NCBI RefSeq assembly: GCF_020687165.1 | Contig: NZ_JAJEQC010000007.1 | Direction: 5' to 3' (one strand) | Source of the DNA: Hominenteromicrobium mulieris | GTDB lineage: Bacteria > Bacillota > Clostridia > Oscillospirales > Acutalibacteraceae | Length of the DNA: 64,000 nucleotides | Shown here: one piece after another, positions 44,387 to 53,051 of the stretch | How the letters are laid out: every line of letters starts with the position of its first letter | Numbering within the stretch: the stretch's first letter is position 1 | The notes under the pieces: generated by a model | Seen by the model: the letters and a program-made list of their open reading frames with translations, nothing else | What the model was told of the DNA's origin: nothing | Database searches by the model: none | Position numbers and translations under genes: made by a program

Positions 44387-45382
44387 ATGTCAAACGGCAA
44401 AAGAAGGTATTTTCCGGGCGCCAACACCGGGCGCGGATTCATCGGGCATTTTGAGGGCATCGTGCCGCCGTGGAGCGAGCCGCACTACACCTACGTTTTA
44501 AAGGGCGGCCCCGGGGTAGGAAAAAGCACATTGATGAAAAAATGCGCCGCCATCGCACGGGCAAACGGGTTTACCGTCGAAGAATTTCGCTGCGCAAGCG
44601 ACCCCGAAAGCTTTGACGCCGTGCGTATCCCGCAGCGGCGGCTCGTCTTACTGGACGGCACCGCGCCGCACACCATAGACCCCGCCATGCCGGGGATCGA
44701 CGGCGAAACGCTGGATCTCGGACGGTTTTTGCACAAAGAGGTCTTCAAACGCCGCCGCGAAGAGCTTTTTGTCCTTGCAGAAGAAAACCGCGCGCACTAC
44801 AAAAACGCGTTCGCGTGCCTTTCCGCCGCAGGCAGCCTGCGCCGTGCCGCCGTAAGCGAAGCCGCAAGGTCTGCCGACCTTACCATGATCCGCACATTTT
44901 TAAAAGAGGGTTTCACACTGCCGAAGGAAGGCACACCGCGCACACTATTTTTAACGAGCCCCACGCCCGCCGGCGTTGCGGATTTCCGGGAAGCACAGGA
45001 TGCCGAAAACACCGTGTACCTGCCCGGCGTTTTGGGCGCGGTGTTCTTAAATGAAGCCATGAAGCTCGTGCAGAATACGCAGACTGAAATTTTCCTGCAT
45101 CCGCTCACGCCGGAAGCACCGCAGTGCGTGCGCATCGGCGACACCATGCTGTGTGCCGCGGACGATACCCGCAGCACATTAAACGAGTTCCTTTTGAGCC
45201 CGCTTTCGGACTTCATCCCGTTCGCCATGCAGGAGGCCGAGACCTTGACTGCGCAGGCCGTGGAGGAGCTCAGGCTCTGCAAGCGCACACATGACGCGAT
45301 TGAAACCATCTACCGCCCGTTCGTCGACTACGACCATGTAGAGCGAGAAACGAACCGTCTGCTGGAAACCCTAAAGCTGTGA
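44387..45382 (+). CDS. P-loop ATPase (PRK06851-like)
   Basis: A 331-residue protein with a clear Walker A, LKGGPGVGKSTLMKK (about 38-52), then FRCASDPESFDAVRIP and RLVLLDGTAPHTIDP, the hallmark blocks of a clostridial ATPase family of unknown role. A second Walker site is absent: the later half (RTLFLTSPTPAGV) resembles a repeat of the domain but lacks the GKS loop, and the protein is slightly shorter than two-domain relatives. AGGAGG lies before the ATG. Repeat copy D lies downstream. Confidence 0.75.
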   Translation: MSNGKRRYFPGANTGRGFIGHFEGIVPPWSEPHYTYVLKGGPGVGKSTLMKKCAAIARANGFTVEEFRCASDPESFDAVRIPQRRLVLLDGTAPHTIDPAMPGIDGETLDLGRFLHKEVFKRRREELFVLAEENRAHYKNAFACLSAAGSLRRAAVSEAARSADLTMIRTFLKEGFTLPKEGTPRTLFLTSPTPAGVADFREAQDAENTVYLPGVLGAVFLNEAMKLVQNTQTEIFLHPLTPEAPQCVRIGDTMLCAADDTRSTLNEFLLSPLSDFIPFAMQEAETLTAQAVEELRLCKRTHDAIETIYRPFVDYDHVERETNRLLETLKL

Positions 45383-45469
45383 TAGACAAAAACGAAAGCG
45401 AAAATCTGTGAATTCGGCACATTGCAGTCGATACATAAACGTGTTAAACTGAACACAGCGAAGCGACGC

Positions 45470-45690
45470 AAAAGTTTTTGATCGACCTTTTTTCAAATGA
45501 AGGTCAAACCGAACCCATGGTTCGGTCGTGAAATCCAAAGGCAACGCCTTTGGTCGAACTCCGCAGAGTTCGAAACTCTTTTGCCTACCTAAAAATCAGG
45601 ATGGGAGCTTTAACAGTCCGGCGGATTGTTAAAGTGTGGGAGACCCAATTAGGGGGTCTTCCAAAGAATTTGCAGTGCAAATTCTTGAAA
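45470..45690 (+). repeat. Structured intergenic repeat, copy D
   Basis: Hairpins in order: GACCTTTTTTCAAATGAAGGTC, AACCGAACC-ATGGTTCGGT (extra), CCAAAGG-CAA-CGCCTTTGG, CGAACTC-CGCA-GAGTTCG (45555-45572), the spacer AACTCTTTTGCCTACC, CTTTAACAGTCCGG / GGATTGTTAAAG, AGACCC-AATTAGG-GGGTCT, and AAGAATTTGCAGTGCAAATTCTT. It fills the gap between the ATPase gene and the MBL gene. Confidence 0.8.
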
Positions 45691-45737
45691 ATCTCAGAAA
45701 GCACTAAAAGTATTGAAAAGAAAGGAATCTAAACTCT

Positions 45738-46454
45738 ATGCAGATCACTTTTCTCGGTGCAAGCCACGGCGTGCCGGAGGCAAATCGCCGCTGCTCCTGC
45801 ACCTTGATCGAAACGAACGGCCGATATTATTTCATCGATATGGGCGTCAACGCCATCGATGCCCTGCGCACACGCGGCATCGATGTGGAGGACGTCAAGG
45901 GCATCTTCATCACGCATATGCACGGCGACCATACAAACGGGCTCGTCTCGTTCGTCGACCTTATCAGCTGGTATTTTAAAACCGCCGACCCCGAAATCTG
46001 CCTGCCGAACTTGGAGGGCGTTGAGGCCATCCGTGCATGGCTCAAAGCGAATCACTGCGAAATGCGCGACCTGCGCTTTAAAAAGGTCACGGACGGCACG
46101 ATCTTCGACGACGGATATTTAAAAGTCATCGCCATTCCCACGCAGCATTGCCCGGATTCCCATGCTTTTTTCGTGGAAGCCGAGGGCAAAGCCGTGCTGT
46201 TCACGGGCGACTTAAAGCATCCCAACGTCGATTTTCCGAAAATCGCCAAGGAAAAGCCGACCGAATTTGTCATCTGCGAGGCCGCACACTTCCCGGCGAC
46301 CGATTACGCGCCCGTTTTGTCCGCCTGTCCCACAAAGCAGGTGCTCGTCAACCACTACGCGCCGTGGAATATCCCGAACGTCATGCAGCTTGCGGAAACG
46401 CTCGCTCCGCTGCCCGTCAAATTCGTGAACGACGGCATGCAAATCACGCTTTAA
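45738..46454 (+). CDS. Metallo-beta-lactamase-fold hydrolase
   Basis: A 238-residue MBL-fold protein, RNase Z/PhnP-like in outline. Metal ligands are seen in FITHMHGDHTNG, in HCPDSHAFF, and in LFTGDLKHP; a last His lies in VNHYAPW. It should bind two metal ions and hydrolyse a phosphodiester or ester, substrate unknown. A GAAAGGAATC ribosome site precedes the ATG. A strong terminator follows. Confidence 0.88.
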   Translation: MQITFLGASHGVPEANRRCSCTLIETNGRYYFIDMGVNAIDALRTRGIDVEDVKGIFITHMHGDHTNGLVSFVDLISWYFKTADPEICLPNLEGVEAIRAWLKANHCEMRDLRFKKVTDGTIFDDGYLKVIAIPTQHCPDSHAFFVEAEGKAVLFTGDLKHPNVDFPKIAKEKPTEFVICEAAHFPATDYAPVLSACPTKQVLVNHYAPWNIPNVMQLAETLAPLPVKFVNDGMQITL

Positions 46455-46465
46455 ATTCATACGCA

Positions 46466-46500
46466 AAAAGGTCTGCTCCGTTTTGGTGAGCAGACCTTTT
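46466..46500. terminator. Bidirectional terminator between MBL and PHP genes
   Basis: AAAAGGTCTGCTC / GAGCAGACCTTTT with a 9-nt loop separates convergent genes and has A and T runs on both flanks. Confidence 0.88.
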
Positions 46501-46504
46501 CCTT

Positions 46505-47386
46505 TTACTTTTTGTTGACGGGATAAATACCCGACCAGCCGCAGTTGCCGTCTTTGTCTTTCAGCTCCACGCGCACGAACGTGTCCGTAGGCTGCACTTT
46601 ATACGTCGCTTCGGTCACATTTTCGCCTACCGTCGCACGGTCGCCCGCCCAAACGGTATCGGTGAAGAACACGACCTCCTGCACCGGCGAGGTATGCACC
46701 GTGACCGTGCCATTTTCAATTTCAACGCGGAAATTCGGCCCCTGCGTCGCGTAGAAGCGGTTTGCGCGGATAGCCGCCAAAACACCCTCGCGCGTCAATT
46801 CATCCGCCTGCACCATGATGTACGAACGCGTCTCGTCACCCGTGTAGTGGTGTGCATCATCTGCCGCCATGCACGGTAAATAGTGCCCCAAAAGCGCCAT
46901 TTCGTCGAAAAACACACCGGAATACGGACGGCAGTTCCACGGCAGGCCCGAAGTGGTGTTGTAAATCTCGCACCCGTCAATGCCGTACAGCTTTGCGACC
47001 TCCGAAGCGCGATCCAGTGACCATGCGGGGTGTGCCAAGATTGCAATGCCGTTCACGTTATGGATCTCATCGATGATCTTCTGCGCGGAAAGCCCCGGCG
47101 CGCGTTTTGTAAGCGCAGGCGCTTTCTCCATGCCGATACCGACGATGTGGTAAATGCCCTCCTGCACGGTACTGCCCACGTCGAACTCCGTGCCGTTTAA
47201 GAGGAGAAAATTTTCCTCCTGCCGCCCCTCACCGTGGAACCAGTGGTCGGTCAGCGCAAGGAAATCATAGCCTTTTGATTTGTATAATGCAATCGTTTCT
47301 TCCGGCGCATACGCGCCGTCCGAGTTCGTTGTATGGGTGTGCAGATTGCCCTTATACCAAATTTTGCCGAACGCATCCGTAAACAT
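46505..47386 (-). CDS. PHP-domain metal-dependent phosphoesterase
   Basis: A 293-residue PHP protein. The first motif is NLHTHTTNSDG near residue 15, followed by FLALTDHW, a GIAILAHPAW motif and a final block with CEIYNTTSG. An extra C-terminal part (about 215-293) looks like a beta-sandwich (VEIENGTVTVHTSPVQEVVFF). PHP enzymes hydrolyse phosphate esters; the substrate is not known. It is a single minus-strand gene. Confidence 0.87.
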   Translation of the reverse strand: MFTDAFGKIWYKGNLHTHTTNSDGAYAPEETIALYKSKGYDFLALTDHWFHGEGRQEENFLLLNGTEFDVGSTVQEGIYHIVGIGMEKAPALTKRAPGLSAQKIIDEIHNVNGIAILAHPAWSLDRASEVAKLYGIDGCEIYNTTSGLPWNCRPYSGVFFDEMALLGHYLPCMAADDAHHYTGDETRSYIMVQADELTREGVLAAIRANRFYATQGPNFRVEIENGTVTVHTSPVQEVVFFTDTVWAGDRATVGENVTEATYKVQPTDTFVRVELKDKDGNCGWSGIYPVNKK

Positions 47387-47470
47387 AGTCTTTCCCCCAT
47401 CCTGCTTTTCGTCTCTTTGGGATTATCATAGCACGATGGCGAGGCGAGTGCAAGCTTTGTGCATGAAAAA

Positions 47471-47489
47471 AAGGCGGCAATGCCGCCTT
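47471..47489 (-). terminator. Terminator of the ECF S-component gene
   Basis: On the minus strand AAGGCGGCATTGCCGCCTT is followed by a run of Ts, 20 nt past the stop codon. Confidence 0.88.
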
Positions 47490-47508
47490 TTCAGGGAACC
47501 CATAGTGC

Positions 47509-48078
47509 TTACGCTTTTTCCGCGCTCGGTGCTTCTATCAGCTTTGCTTTCTGCAAGGCGACGACGACGGCCGGGACCAGAATAAGCTGCACCACGATGC
47601 CCGGGATTGCGTTTAAGAGTGCGCCGGAGATGAACGCCGCAAATGTGAACGCGCCCGCGTCTGCCGCGATGCCGCTGAGAATCACCTTCACGATACCCCA
47701 GACAATTCTGCCCGCGACCATAGCGATCAAAAGGCTGCCGTACAGCGTGCCGACGGTCTGCTTTTTGAACACCTTGCGGTACATGATGCCGCTTACCAGT
47801 CCGTATGTCAGCAGCTCAAACGCCATAGCGATGGCGACGTAGAATGGCGGCATGCCGAACATCACCATGCGCAGCAGCGGGGCGATAAAGCCCACAACCG
47901 CGCCCACCGGGCCGCCGCATACGAAGCCTGCAAGCAAAATCGGCAGGTGCATCGGACACAGCATTGCGCCGATCTGCGGGATATGCCCGGTGAAGAACGG
48001 CAGTACTAACGCAAGCGCCAGAAAAAGTGCACCGAGCACAAGGTTTTTAACGGAAAATTTACTGTTTGTACGGTTCAT
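47509..48078 (-). CDS. ECF transporter S component
   Basis: A 189-residue membrane protein with about six TM helices, the substrate-binding S component of an ECF vitamin transporter. Family features are IPQIGAMLCPMHLPILLAGF, GFIAPLLRMVMFGMPPFYVAIAMAFELLTYG-type blocks. The shared EcfA/EcfT module is not in the window, so this is a group II ECF component. The substrate cannot be read from sequence; pantothenate-, queuosine-precursor- or other vitamin-type carriers are possible. A transcription attenuator lies in its leader. Confidence 0.88.
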   Translation of the reverse strand: MNRTNSKFSVKNLVLGALFLALALVLPFFTGHIPQIGAMLCPMHLPILLAGFVCGGPVGAVVGFIAPLLRMVMFGMPPFYVAIAMAFELLTYGLVSGIMYRKVFKKQTVGTLYGSLLIAMVAGRIVWGIVKVILSGIAADAGAFTFAAFISGALLNAIPGIVVQLILVPAVVVALQKAKLIEAPSAEKA

Positions 48079-48096
48079 TGAAATACCCTCCCAGAT

Positions 48097-48235
48097 ACAA
48101 AAAGACCACGAAGCATTCCGCCCATACCGAGCGAAAAGACCTTCGTGGTCTATTTTTTAAAGTGGCTTTAAAATACTTTCAAACGGCGTTTCGCCGCGCG
48201 GTCTTTTGACCGTTACCGCTTCCTGCGGCTTTGCT
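48097..48235 (-). promoter_or_regulatory. Candidate riboswitch/attenuator leader of the ECF gene
   Basis: Between the promoter and the ATG lie GCCGC / GCGGT, GGTC-AAAA-GACC and CGGCG-AAA-CGCCG hairpins and an AAAGT / ACTTT stem. They are followed by a strong intrinsic terminator, AGACCACGAAG / CTTCGTGGTCT plus TTTTT (48151-48103), ending 24 nt before the start codon. A terminator placed inside a 5' leader implies control by read-through. I do not recognise the aptamer class. Confidence 0.6.
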
Positions 48236-48241
48236 GTCTAC

Positions 48242-48270
48242 ATCATAGCATAAGTTAATCTTAAAGTCAA
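48242..48270 (-). promoter_or_regulatory. Promoter of the ECF S-component gene
   Basis: On the minus strand TTGACT (48270-48265), 17 nt, TATGAT (48247-48242), about 160 nt upstream of the start codon. Confidence 0.75.
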
Positions 48271-48300
48271 CTACCGAATTTCAATTTTGCCGAAACGAAA

Positions 48301-49011
48301 TTACTTTTCCGCGCTAAGGATAACCGTAACGTCCGGGTGCAGCTGTAAAACGGAAGCCGGCACCTCCGGCGTAACTTTGCCGAAGCAAGCCTTTTCGACG
48401 ATCTCCGCCTTATCCGGGCCTGCGATGAGAAGAATTTTCTTCGCCTTCATAATGGTGCCGATGCCCATGGTGATGGCCTGCGTCGGCACATCCTCGCGGC
48501 GCTCGAACAAACGGGAGTTCGCGTTGATGGTGCTCTCCGTCAGCTGTACGGTGTGCACTGTCGCCGGGAAGTTGTCCGTCGGCTCGTTAAAGCCGATATG
48601 CCCATTGTGGCCGATGCCGAGCAGCTGCAGATCAATGCCGCCGAGAGACTGAATAAAGCTCTCATAGCGCACAGCCTCCTCTTCAAGGTCATCTGCGTGG
48701 CCGTTCGGCACATGTGTGTTCGCCTTGTCGATATTCACGTGGTCAAAGAGGTGGTCGTTCATGAAATAGCGGTAGCTGTTCGGGTTCGTATCGTCCAGAC
48801 CGCAGTATTCGTCGAGGTTTACGGTGCGCACTTCGGAAAAGTCCAGTATGCCGTCCTCATAGCTCTTTACAAGATCTTTGTAGGCGCCAATCGGCGAAGA
48901 GCCTGTTGCAAGACCCAACACGCAGTTCGGCTTCAAAAGCACCTGGCCGCCGATGATGCCGGCTGCAATGGCGCTCATTTCTTCATAGGTTTTCGTTTTG
49001 ATAATGCGCAT
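48301..49011 (-). CDS. nagB: Glucosamine-6-phosphate deaminase
   Basis: Converts glucosamine-6-phosphate to fructose-6-phosphate and ammonia, linking amino-sugar catabolism to glycolysis. The 236-residue protein has LGLATGSSPIGAYKDLV, the catalytic VRTVNLDEYCGL and GIGHNGHIGFNEP motifs. The start at 49011 is 11 nt from AAAGGA; an in-frame ATG 12 nt upstream abuts the ribosome site. nagA is not adjacent. Confidence 0.95.
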   Translation of the reverse strand: MRIIKTKTYEEMSAIAAGIIGGQVLLKPNCVLGLATGSSPIGAYKDLVKSYEDGILDFSEVRTVNLDEYCGLDDTNPNSYRYFMNDHLFDHVNIDKANTHVPNGHADDLEEEAVRYESFIQSLGGIDLQLLGIGHNGHIGFNEPTDNFPATVHTVQLTESTINANSRLFERREDVPTQAITMGIGTIMKAKKILLIAGPDKAEIVEKACFGKVTPEVPASVLQLHPDVTVILSAEK

Positions 49012-49119
49012 TTGAATATTCATCCTTTCAATACAATAAAGCGCCGGCCTTATGCCGTGCGCGTTTTTACCCAAAGAGGTTCTACCTACAACTATACCAT
49101 AAAATTTACAAAAGTAAAG

Positions 49120-49162
49120 GCATTCCCGCAGAAAACCGCGAAACGGTTCCCGGAAATGCCCC
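49120..49162 (-). terminator. Possible terminator of the EamA/MATE run
   Basis: On the minus strand GGCATTTCC..GAACCG / CGGTTTTC..GGGAATGCC forms an imperfect hairpin 9 nt past the EamA stop, followed by TTTACTTTTG. Internal mismatches lower confidence. Confidence 0.5.
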
Positions 49163-49170
49163 AATTTACT

Positions 49171-50091
49171 TTATGCCGTCTTTTTCACCGCTTTTTCCTT
49201 TTTCAGCGCCTCAAGCGGAATCTGCGCCAAAATGACCGCCGCAAACACCAAAACGCAGCCCAAAAGCTCGCGTCCGTTCATGCTTTGGCCGAGAACCAGC
49301 CAGCCGGAAAGCGCCGCAAACACAGATTCAAGGCTCATGATAAGGGACGCCACCGCAGGCGGGGTATCCTTCTGCCCCAAGATTTGCAGCGTGTATCCCA
49401 CGCCGCTCGACATCAGGCCCGTGAAAAGCAGCGGCCCTGCACTTTTTAAAATGTCCGCAAGCGTGAATGTCTCCGTAAACAGCGCCGCTGCCGTGCAAAG
49501 AATACCGCAGACAAAAAACTGCACGCACGAAAGCGCCACGCCGTTCACCATCGGTGAGAAGTGGTCGATGATGAGGATATGTACGGAAAAGCCCAGCGCA
49601 CACAAAATGACGAGCAAGTCACCCGGCGCGATGGTGAAGCCCTCCTGCACGCTCAACAAATACGTGCCCGCCGCTGCAATAACAACGCTCACCCAAACCG
49701 TTGCGGGCACGCGTTTTTTGAGGAACAAACCGAGTATCGGCACAATCACGATGTAAAGCGCCGTCAAAAACCCGGCCTTGCCCACTGTCGTAAAGCTGAT
49801 GCCGAACTGCTGCAAATTAGAGGCCACGGCAAGCGCCGAGCCGCACAGCACGCCGCCCACCCACAGGGTCTTGCGGCTCTGCTTTCTCTCTTCGTCCGTC
49901 TGCGTTTTTTTCGGCGCTTTGCGCTGCATAAACAGCAGCACGGGCAAAAGCGCCAGCGCGGCAATGAAATTGCGTACGCCGTTAAACGCAAACGGACCCA
50001 AATGGTCCATGCCGAGACTCTGCGCTACAAACGCCGTACCCCAAATAAGGGCGGTGATCGTCAGGAGCAAGGCTCCGCGAAATTGCTTCAT
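49171..50091 (-). CDS. EamA-family (DMT) transporter
   Basis: A 306-residue inner-membrane protein with ten predicted TM helices in two five-helix EamA repeats, as usual for the drug/metabolite transporter superfamily. The conserved start ITALIWGTAFVAQSLG and SLESVFAALSGWLVLGQ near the end of repeat two are typical. The substrate is unknown; relatives export amino acids or metabolites. The start follows AAGGG. It lies 24 nt after the MATE gene and may share its transcript. Confidence 0.9.
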   Translation of the reverse strand: MKQFRGALLLTITALIWGTAFVAQSLGMDHLGPFAFNGVRNFIAALALLPVLLFMQRKAPKKTQTDEERKQSRKTLWVGGVLCGSALAVASNLQQFGISFTTVGKAGFLTALYIVIVPILGLFLKKRVPATVWVSVVIAAAGTYLLSVQEGFTIAPGDLLVILCALGFSVHILIIDHFSPMVNGVALSCVQFFVCGILCTAAALFTETFTLADILKSAGPLLFTGLMSSGVGYTLQILGQKDTPPAVASLIMSLESVFAALSGWLVLGQSMNGRELLGCVLVFAAVILAQIPLEALKKEKAVKKTA

Positions 50092-50115
50092 GAAAATTCC
50101 CTTCAAGTCGTAGTT

Positions 50116-51477
50116 TTACACTTCGTTCGTCTCGCGCGTCAGGTTCTTCATCCAGTTATACCGGTTGATCTTCACCACGGCAACGAAGCATTTTAAGATC
50201 TGGTCGCATTTGAGGCACGCAAAAACCACCCAAGGCGGCGCACCGAGGTAAGACGCGATAATGGCAGACGGCAGCACCACAAGGAACACGAAGATCGTGT
50301 CGTTGCGGAAGACAAACGAAATGTCGCCGCCGGATTTAACAAGGCCGAACAGGCACGCCGCCTGATAGCACGTGCCGATAATCGTAACGGAAATGACATT
50401 GATGAACTCACGCGCATACGCCACGGCCGCGTCGCTCGCGCCGTACAGCCCGATGAACGGGTCGCGCAGGAAGTGCACCGCAATGCCGGAAAGAATGCCG
50501 AGGCCGAGGAAAATGACCTGCGTCGTGCGGGCATACTCGCGAATTTTTTCCATACGTCCGGAGCCGACCGTCTTGCCGGTGATAATGCCCACCGCGCTCG
50601 AAAGGCCGTTCATTGCAATGTACATCATGTTGTGCAACATATTCGCGATGCTCACCGCCGCAATGACGCCCGCGTCATAACGGCCGAGAATCATCGTCTG
50701 CCCCAGCATGTTCACCGACCATACGACCTGCCCTCCCATGATAGGCAGACCGTAGCGCAGGAAATCGCGCGTCAATTCGCCGCCGCGCTTTAAGAGGTCG
50801 GCAAAGCGAAGCTTCAGTTTTTTATCGACGCAGCGCACGTAAACGACCATCACAGCCGCTTCAATGATGCGCGAAAACAGCGTAGCCACCGCCGCACCGG
50901 TCACACCGAGCGCCGGGAAGCCAAGCTTACCGAAAATCAAAATATAGTTGCAGATGACGTTCACAATGAGCGTCACAAATGACACGTAAAGACCGATCTT
51001 CGCCGTCTCCACCGCGCGCATCGTCGCCACCATCACCTGCGAAATGCAGAAGAAAATGTACGAAAGGCTCACCACGCGCACGTAAACCGTGCCCGATTCA
51101 ATGACCGAAGCATCACTCGTGAACAGGGATACGATCTGCGACGGCAATAAAAACGCCGTCACCGTAATGACCAAACCGATGAGCAAAGCAAACCGCACAC
51201 CGATAGCCGCAATGCGGCGGATGCTTTTTGTATCGCGTTTACCCCAATACTGCGCAGCCAAAATAAGGATAGCACCCTCAATGCCGCCGATGAACATTTG
51301 CAGCAGCGTCTGCAGCTGGCTGCCCACATACACACCGGAAATCGCACTGTCGCCGAGCGTGCCGATCATCACGTTATCTGCAAGGCCGACCGCAAAGGTT
51401 ACGGCGTTCTGCAGCGCAATCGGTATCGCGAGCGTGACGAGCGTTTTGTAAAAGCTCTTGTCTCTTGTGAAAAACAT
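50116..51477 (-). CDS. MATE-family efflux transporter
   Basis: A 453-residue multidrug and toxin extrusion protein with twelve predicted TM helices. The N-terminal block TLAIPIALQNAVTFAVGLADNVMIG and the mid-protein YGLPIMGGQVVWSVNMLGQ repeat are typical. It exchanges Na+ or H+ for organic cations or other compounds; specificity is not visible. GGGGGAGGAAAC precedes the ATG. Confidence 0.93.
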   Translation of the reverse strand: MFFTRDKSFYKTLVTLAIPIALQNAVTFAVGLADNVMIGTLGDSAISGVYVGSQLQTLLQMFIGGIEGAILILAAQYWGKRDTKSIRRIAAIGVRFALLIGLVITVTAFLLPSQIVSLFTSDASVIESGTVYVRVVSLSYIFFCISQVMVATMRAVETAKIGLYVSFVTLIVNVICNYILIFGKLGFPALGVTGAAVATLFSRIIEAAVMVVYVRCVDKKLKLRFADLLKRGGELTRDFLRYGLPIMGGQVVWSVNMLGQTMILGRYDAGVIAAVSIANMLHNMMYIAMNGLSSAVGIITGKTVGSGRMEKIREYARTTQVIFLGLGILSGIAVHFLRDPFIGLYGASDAAVAYAREFINVISVTIIGTCYQAACLFGLVKSGGDISFVFRNDTIFVFLVVLPSAIIASYLGAPPWVVFACLKCDQILKCFVAVVKINRYNWMKNLTRETNEV

Positions 51478-51579
51478 GTTTCCTCCCCCGGAGCTTGCGC
51501 CCCAAACTCAATACAATAGCGCGCAAAAGCGCATCTTGCTTCTGATTATAAAAAAAAGCGGAGAAAAAGTCAATACAAA

Positions 51580-51602
51580 AAAGGGCGGCAAAGCCGCCCT
51601 TT
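51580..51602 (-). terminator. Terminator of the binding-lipoprotein gene
   Basis: On the minus strand AAAGGGCGGC / GCCGCCCTTT is followed by TTTTGTATTG, 15 nt past the stop. Confidence 0.9.
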
Positions 51603-51616
51603 CAAGCTCTCAAATT

Positions 51617-52927
51617 TTACGCATCTTCGTGTGTTGTCACGGTGCCCTCCGCCGTGCTCGTTTTCGATTCCGGCTCCGGCGTCGCCGTGGCTTCCGCACC
51701 GTCTGCGGCTTTTGCCTCCGCGGAATAGAGCACCGTCAGCGTCTCGGCATCTGCTTCGCCGGTCGCCGTAAGCCCGTTCGCTTTCTGGAACGCCTTTACG
51801 GCCTCCATCGTCACTTCGCCATACATGCCGGTGTATTCCACCGTCAGATAGCCAAGCTCCGCTAAGCGCTGCTGCATCGCGAACACATCGTCGCCCTCCG
51901 TGCCGGATTTGATCGCCGTGTATTCCGGCGCGGGTGAGGGGCTCGCCGTCGCTTCCGTTTCCGAAAGCTCGGAATCCAGCTCCAGCGCAGCGGAGTTTTC
52001 CTCCGTCAATTCGGGGTATGCAAGGCCCATCATGTCGATGCACGCGTTACACACCGTCTTGCCCTGCCAATTCATATAATTTGGGTCGACGGCGTAAACA
52101 CGGCCGTTTTTTACCGCCGAAAGATTCGCATACTGCGCGTCCTGCATGATCTGCCCGCGCACATCTTCTGAGCAGAAAATCATCGTCGGGTCGCTCAATC
52201 GCAAATCGTCAAACGTAAACGTGCCGCCCGTAAGGCCCTTAAAAATGTTCGTCAGACCGATATACGACATCATCACGCTGCCAAGCTCATCGCCCGTCAC
52301 CGCAGATCCGTTTACATCCGAAATATAGCACGCCGTCACCACGGTGTTGCTCTCCGGTGCCAAGCGCGAAAGGTCGTCGAGCGAGGAGAAGATCTTCTGC
52401 GCTGCCTTCACGCCCACATTATAGCCCGTAGAGCCGCCGTTCAAAGCCGTGCCCACCTGCGCGTACAGGCGTTCAAAATCCTCGCGGTTTTTCGCACGCG
52501 TCAAAAGGAGCACCGTAATGCCCGCGTTTTCAAGCGTCTGCTTTTCGCTGTCGTCCATCGTCTCCGCCAAAACGAGATCCACACCTGCAGAGATCACACT
52601 CTGCGCATCCGTTGCGGAAACCTTCGGCAGAACTTGTAAATCGGGCTGTGTGCAGTCGTCGCTTGCAAGCGATAAGCTCGTCTCGTACCCCATCGCCAGC
52701 ACCACATCCGCTAAACTGCCGGAGAGTACCGCCACCTTCTGGGGTTTTGCGTTTAACGTCACTTCGTTCACGGTCACCGGGTATTCCTGCGAAACGGCAC
52801 CTGATTCAATATTCGCCGGCTGCGAGCACGCCGTCGCGCTGAACGCCACCAAAACGCTCAAAACGACCGCCGCAGCGCAGCGCATCCATTTTTTCATATC
52901 CATAAGCATTCGCCGCAAAAGCGGCAT
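51617..52927 (-). CDS. Substrate-binding lipoprotein fused to a peptidoglycan-binding domain
   Basis: A lipoprotein of about 436 residues. A signal peptide with lipobox VAFSATAC is followed by a class III periplasmic-binding-protein domain (about 45-300) like BtuF/FhuD, with VAVLSGSLADVVLAMGYE and DLVLAETMDD. After a Glu/Ser/Thr/Pro linker (ATASPSPAPEY) comes a PG_binding_1 domain (about 335-395: GDDVFAMQQRLAELGYL..FQKANGL), then an Ala/Thr/Glu-rich tail. Such binders feed iron-chelate or cobalamin ABC importers, but no permease or ATPase adjoins it. The exact start is uncertain among ATGs at 52945, 52927 and 52897. Confidence 0.8.
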   Translation of the reverse strand: MPLLRRMLMDMKKWMRCAAAVVLSVLVAFSATACSQPANIESGAVSQEYPVTVNEVTLNAKPQKVAVLSGSLADVVLAMGYETSLSLASDDCTQPDLQVLPKVSATDAQSVISAGVDLVLAETMDDSEKQTLENAGITVLLLTRAKNREDFERLYAQVGTALNGGSTGYNVGVKAAQKIFSSLDDLSRLAPESNTVVTACYISDVNGSAVTGDELGSVMMSYIGLTNIFKGLTGGTFTFDDLRLSDPTMIFCSEDVRGQIMQDAQYANLSAVKNGRVYAVDPNYMNWQGKTVCNACIDMMGLAYPELTEENSAALELDSELSETEATASPSPAPEYTAIKSGTEGDDVFAMQQRLAELGYLTVEYTGMYGEVTMEAVKAFQKANGLTATGEADAETLTVLYSAEAKAADGAEATATPEPESKTSTAEGTVTTHEDA

Positions 52928-53002
52928 CCTCACTTTCCGAGTCATATCCGCACAGCTTTAGCCGTGCGAAAACAAAAGGTCTAAACATCATAATACACAG
53001 TT

Positions 53003-53032
53003 ATTGTAACCGCATTGCCCCGTATATGTCAA
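53003..53032 (-). promoter_or_regulatory. Promoter of the binding-lipoprotein gene
   Basis: On the minus strand TTGACA (53032-53027), 18 nt, TACAAT (53008-53003), about 75 nt upstream of the start. Confidence 0.7.
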
Positions 53033-53051
53033 CCTTTTTGCCAAAAAACGC

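Noticed and set aside
38813..45690. CRISPR array or transposon ends for the structured repeats
   Set aside because: The copies are kilobases apart, with no regular spacers, no cas genes, no transposase and no obvious target-site duplications.
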